Assembly (NCBI RefSeq): GCF_000186225.1
Contig: NC_014933.1
Span: forward strand, 1,178,001-1,242,000
From: Bacteroides helcogenes P 36-108
GTDB taxonomy: Bacteria; Bacteroidota; Bacteroidia; Bacteroidales; Bacteroidaceae
DNA: 64,000 nucleotides
Reading direction: 5' to 3'
In this document: piece after piece, positions 61,668 through 64,000 of the stretch
Position numbering within the stretch: the stretch's first letter is position 1
How the letters are laid out: each line of letters starts with the position of its first letter
Notes under the pieces: model-generated
Seen by the model: only the letters and a program-made list of their open reading frames with translations
The model's database searches: none
What the model was told of the DNA's origin: nothing
Made by a program: the position numbers and the translations under genes

Positions 61668-62093
61668 TCATAAGTTAAAATTTCCTTCTAAACAAGTATT
61701 GTCCGCCTCTATCTCAATGAGATAGTTACCTGAGCTTTCGCCGTTCAGGTCTATACTGAGGGTAGCAGGATTGCTGTGTGTCTCTGAATTGACTGCTTCA
61801 CCGGTAGATTCATTGGTGATAGTGACACTGACAACTGCAATGCTTTCATTGAAGCTGATATCTACTACATCATTATAGAGATAAGCGTAGGCAGGCTGAA
61901 AAATGATGCTGCGTGGAGTCACGGGTCTATCTGGTTCTATATCATGTCCATGTTCTATGTGTCTCGTGTCATCTTTGGCCACAGTGAGTGTAATCTCTCC
62001 ATTGTTATTAGCAAGCTCTTTAGCGCTGGATGTTGTTGTACTCATTATTACAAGGAATACGGTTAAAATGCTCAGATACAAGATTCGTTTCAT
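61668..62093 (-). CDS. DUF3244-domain secreted protein
   Basis: This 141-residue protein has a signal peptide (MKRILYLSILTVFLVIMSTT, cut near SSAKE). A His/Asp-rich segment (HIEHGHDIEPDRP) precedes a small beta-sandwich, DUF3244 (AYLYNDVVDISFNESIAVVS, then SGNYLIEIEA). DUF3244 proteins occur widely in Bacteroidales beside TPR regulators and small peptides; none has a known role. The start at 62093 sits 25 bases after a TAACTTTG box; the longer frame from 62201 runs back through the promoter and operator region. Confidence 0.85.
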   Translation of the reverse strand: MKRILYLSILTVFLVIMSTTTSSAKELANNNGEITLTVAKDDTRHIEHGHDIEPDRPVTPRSIIFQPAYAYLYNDVVDISFNESIAVVSVTITNESTGEAVNSETHSNPATLSIDLNGESSGNYLIEIEADNTCLEGNFNL

Positions 62094-62117
62094 ACTTTTT
62101 TGTTTTTTTGTTTGTGA

Positions 62118-62150
62118 CAAAGTTAGCGTAATTCTCGTCTGTTGTGCAAA
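62118..62150 (-). promoter_or_regulatory. DUF3244/peptide locus promoter
   Basis: TTTG (minus strand, 62147-62150), 21 bases, then TAACTTTG (62118-62125). The leader is about 20-25 bases. Confidence 0.7.
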
Positions 62151-62155
62151 TAAAC

Positions 62156-62210
62156 CATGTCTCATTTTTGATGTGATTTGTCCCATTTCTACATGAGACA
62201 TGTCTCATGT
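62156..62210. promoter_or_regulatory. candidate operator: palindrome plus half-site
   Basis: ATGAGACATGTCTCAT at 62193-62208 is a perfect palindrome, extended to 20 bases at 62191-62210. Its half-site CATGTCTCAT recurs at 62156-62165, 43 bases away (about four helical turns), ending five bases upstream of the -33 element of the DUF3244 promoter. The palindrome overlaps the stop of the TPR regulator gene. The placement suits an activator that binds two sites. Confidence 0.6.
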
Positions 62211-63929
62211 ATCAGCAGAAGTAGTGCTTATTATGCTTCTTAGCAGTTTTTGTAATCCATTTGCCTGATAAGGGACATTCATCTTTTTGCAAATTCTCTG
62301 TTCAGTCCGGTAGAGGGTGGCGTGGGCAATTTTCAAGATTTGCATTTTTTCTTTGATAGAGAAGTCTGTAAATAGCAGATAGCAGTAATGGGTTTCGTTT
62401 TTACTGAATTTATGTTCAGCAGCCAGTTTTGAGAGAGTGCCTGTTTTCTCTGTTTCTGCCATAAATCTAATCCATTCATCGTCTGTCAATGTCACCTTGG
62501 AGATTCCGTGCTCTTTGCAATCTGCAATGATTTGCTTCATTTTATTGTATACATCCGAATAATCCAACACCTTTCTTAGTAGCATAATGTGTTGTTTATT
62601 CAATTTATCCAGTTCCTCCTGCATTTGTTCCTTTTGGGCTTCGTCAATGTACTGCTGTGTTATTTTTTGTTGCAGGGCGGCTATTTGTTCCTCTTTCTGT
62701 TTCGTTTCTTCTTTCACAAAAAAGTATTGTCGGCGCAGTTCTTTTTCTTTTAAGAGAGCTTTTTGTTTTTGCAGATAGAGTTTCTTGAGATAACGTTTTC
62801 GCAATAGATAAATGCTTCCAAAGCCTATGAGTACTGAGATGAGAATGTAGTAGCGATATTCTTTTAGATAAGATTCGTACAATGTCCGTTGCTGCAACAT
62901 TTCTATGGTTCGTTCTGCCTCGTTGATTTCGGTTCTCTGCAGAAACAAGTTCGCGCTGTCTTTATAAGCAGAATGGAACTGTTCCAAATTGAGAGATAGG
63001 GAAGTGTCGCCTTTTGCTTTTGCTATATCGGCCAAGCGCATATAGGCTGCTTCTTTGGTGCTATAGCTTGGCGATGCAAAGCTTTTCTTTATATATATGG
63101 TGGCAGAGTCGTATTGTTTCGTTTGGTAATACGCATCTCCCAATTCCAAAAAGGTACGGTAACAGTGTGTCGTATCTTTTTGCAGCTTGAAGCTTTGCTT
63201 GGCATATTGTAGTGCTTTTGTACTCTCTCCGGTTCTGACATACAGTGTGCTCAGTGCAGAAAGGACATTTGCTTTAATAGCATCTTCTTTGATATTTATT
63301 AAAAGGGATTGTGCTTGTAGCAGTTCCTTTTTCGCTTGTGGATAATGCTTTTGGTAGAGTTGTATGTTCCCTTGCATGGTGAGGATTGTAATCCTCAGGA
63401 AAGTGTCTTCCAATTGGATACTGATTTGCTCGGCTTTCCGATAAACGGTATCTGCTTTTTCATAGAAATTTTGCAGGTAATAAATGTATCCCATATTGGC
63501 GTATATTTGTCCGAGCAACACTTTGTTTCCTGCTTTTTGTGCAAAAGGAATTGCACAGAGAAATTTATCTGTAGCTTTGGCTTGCTCATTTCTGTCTCTG
63601 CAAACGCTGCCCCAATAATAATAGGCTTTCGCTTGCATTTTACTTTCTTTTATGGAGTTATAATAGCGCACGGCTGTTTGTATCAGCGAGTCATCAGTCT
63701 GCACTATGTAGTTTTTGTCCCGTGCCTGCGTCAACAGCAGCGCATAGTAGGCGCGGTCGGCTTCTGTCTTCAATCTGTTTGCTGGGATGTCTTGCAGCAG
63801 GTGCAGTGCACTGTCCGGGCATTCTTGCATCAGCGAGTCAGCTTGTGCCAGCAGATTTCCACTGTTCCTGCTGGTGCAGGCAGATAGGAATAGGACCAGC
63901 AGGGATATGAGTAAAGCAGTATTTCTCAT
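62205..63929 (-). CDS. membrane-anchored TPR transcriptional regulator
   Basis: This 574-residue protein has a lipoprotein-like start (LFLSAC, Cys18). TPR repeats span about 25-345 (such as GQIYANMGYIYYLQNFYEKA), followed by one membrane helix (360-377) and a coiled coil (about 380-455). The cytoplasmic C-terminal domain (about 475-574) contains a helix-turn-helix-like segment (KEKMQILKIAHATLYRTEQR). Bacteroides uses many such proteins to sense outside the inner membrane and bind DNA inside. It stands directly upstream of the DUF3244 gene and peptide and is the likely regulator of that locus. A TATCTTTG box lies 23 bases upstream. Confidence 0.85.
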   Translation of the reverse strand: MRNTALLISLLVLFLSACTSRNSGNLLAQADSLMQECPDSALHLLQDIPANRLKTEADRAYYALLLTQARDKNYIVQTDDSLIQTAVRYYNSIKESKMQAKAYYYWGSVCRDRNEQAKATDKFLCAIPFAQKAGNKVLLGQIYANMGYIYYLQNFYEKADTVYRKAEQISIQLEDTFLRITILTMQGNIQLYQKHYPQAKKELLQAQSLLINIKEDAIKANVLSALSTLYVRTGESTKALQYAKQSFKLQKDTTHCYRTFLELGDAYYQTKQYDSATIYIKKSFASPSYSTKEAAYMRLADIAKAKGDTSLSLNLEQFHSAYKDSANLFLQRTEINEAERTIEMLQQRTLYESYLKEYRYYILISVLIGFGSIYLLRKRYLKKLYLQKQKALLKEKELRRQYFFVKEETKQKEEQIAALQQKITQQYIDEAQKEQMQEELDKLNKQHIMLLRKVLDYSDVYNKMKQIIADCKEHGISKVTLTDDEWIRFMAETEKTGTLSKLAAEHKFSKNETHYCYLLFTDFSIKEKMQILKIAHATLYRTEQRICKKMNVPYQANGLQKLLRSIISTTSADT

Positions 63930-63951
63930 GCAGTCTATATGGTTTGTGCTG

Positions 63952-63959
63952 CAAAGATA
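63952..63959 (-). promoter_or_regulatory. TPR regulator promoter, -7 box
   Basis: TATCTTTG on the minus strand, 23 bases before the ATG. Confidence 0.6.
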
Positions 63960-64000
63960 GAGATTTTTTGTGTTTCTTAGATAAGGCTGTCTTTATTGCT

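Overview
The window reads as chromosomal DNA of a gut Bacteroides (Bacteroidales). This rests on three things. Upstream of many genes sits a -7 box of the form TAnnTTTG, sometimes with TTG or TTTG about 19-21 bases before it; Shine-Dalgarno sites are rarely obvious. The gene content is typical of the group: a fused SecDF, the long form of IspG, a pckA-type PEP carboxykinase, 2-oxoacid:ferredoxin oxidoreductase, BACON, LruC, DUF3244 and M60 proteins, and a Ser-type sulfatase. The tRNA genes lack an encoded CCA. The species cannot be fixed from this window. Most of the DNA is ordinary chromosome; I see no prophage, intact insertion sequence or CRISPR array.

Layout. 1-3.3 kb: a cupin/carboxymuconolactone-decarboxylase fusion entering from the left, rpsO and typA. 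3.3-4 kb: a small graveyard with relics of a response regulator and a RhuM-like gene, beside a 19-bp inverted repeat. 4-7.6 kb: an M60 (mucin-type) peptidase lipoprotein behind a nitroreductase lipoprotein. 8-10.6 kb: pckA and upp. 10.6-14.8 kb: four tightly packed genes (adenylating ligase, carrier protein, MBOAT, SGNH-like protein) that resemble Gram-positive dltABCD. 15-21.4 kb: korB/korA, tRNA-Arg(CCU) and secDF. 21.4-26.2 kb: an operon of two rhomboids, an EEP-family protein and an M3 peptidase. 26.4-31.4 kb: HU, an array of hairpin repeats, argS and topA. 31.5-36.2 kb: a TPR protein with a plugless outer-membrane barrel. 36.3-40.2 kb: NUDIX, Gfo/Idh/MocA and an LruC lipoprotein. 40.6-45.4 kb: an LPP20-like protein divergent from a PEGA-like protein and a coiled-coil lipoprotein. 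45.6-50.7 kb: exonuclease, IMPase, ComF, two tRNA-Asn, PfkB kinase and S41 protease. 50.9-56.1 kb: a run rpoN-PAP2-gcvH-purE-ispG. 56.3-59.3 kb: sulfatase and aminopeptidase P.

The right end (59.5-63.9 kb) is the most intriguing part. On the minus strand lie a membrane-bound TPR regulator, a secreted DUF3244 protein, a 66-residue peptide with a double-glycine leader and a six-cysteine core, a TlpA-like thioredoxin lipoprotein, and a truncated HlyD exporter relic. A perfect palindrome and a matching half-site lie just upstream of the DUF3244 promoter and may be the regulator's operator. Together they suggest a secreted cysteine-rich peptide system that has lost its local exporter.

Several starts were moved downstream of the longest open frame (typA, topA, NUDIX, LPP20-like, exonuclease, PfkB, DUF3244), because a TAnnTTTG box lies inside or just after the longer frame's start.
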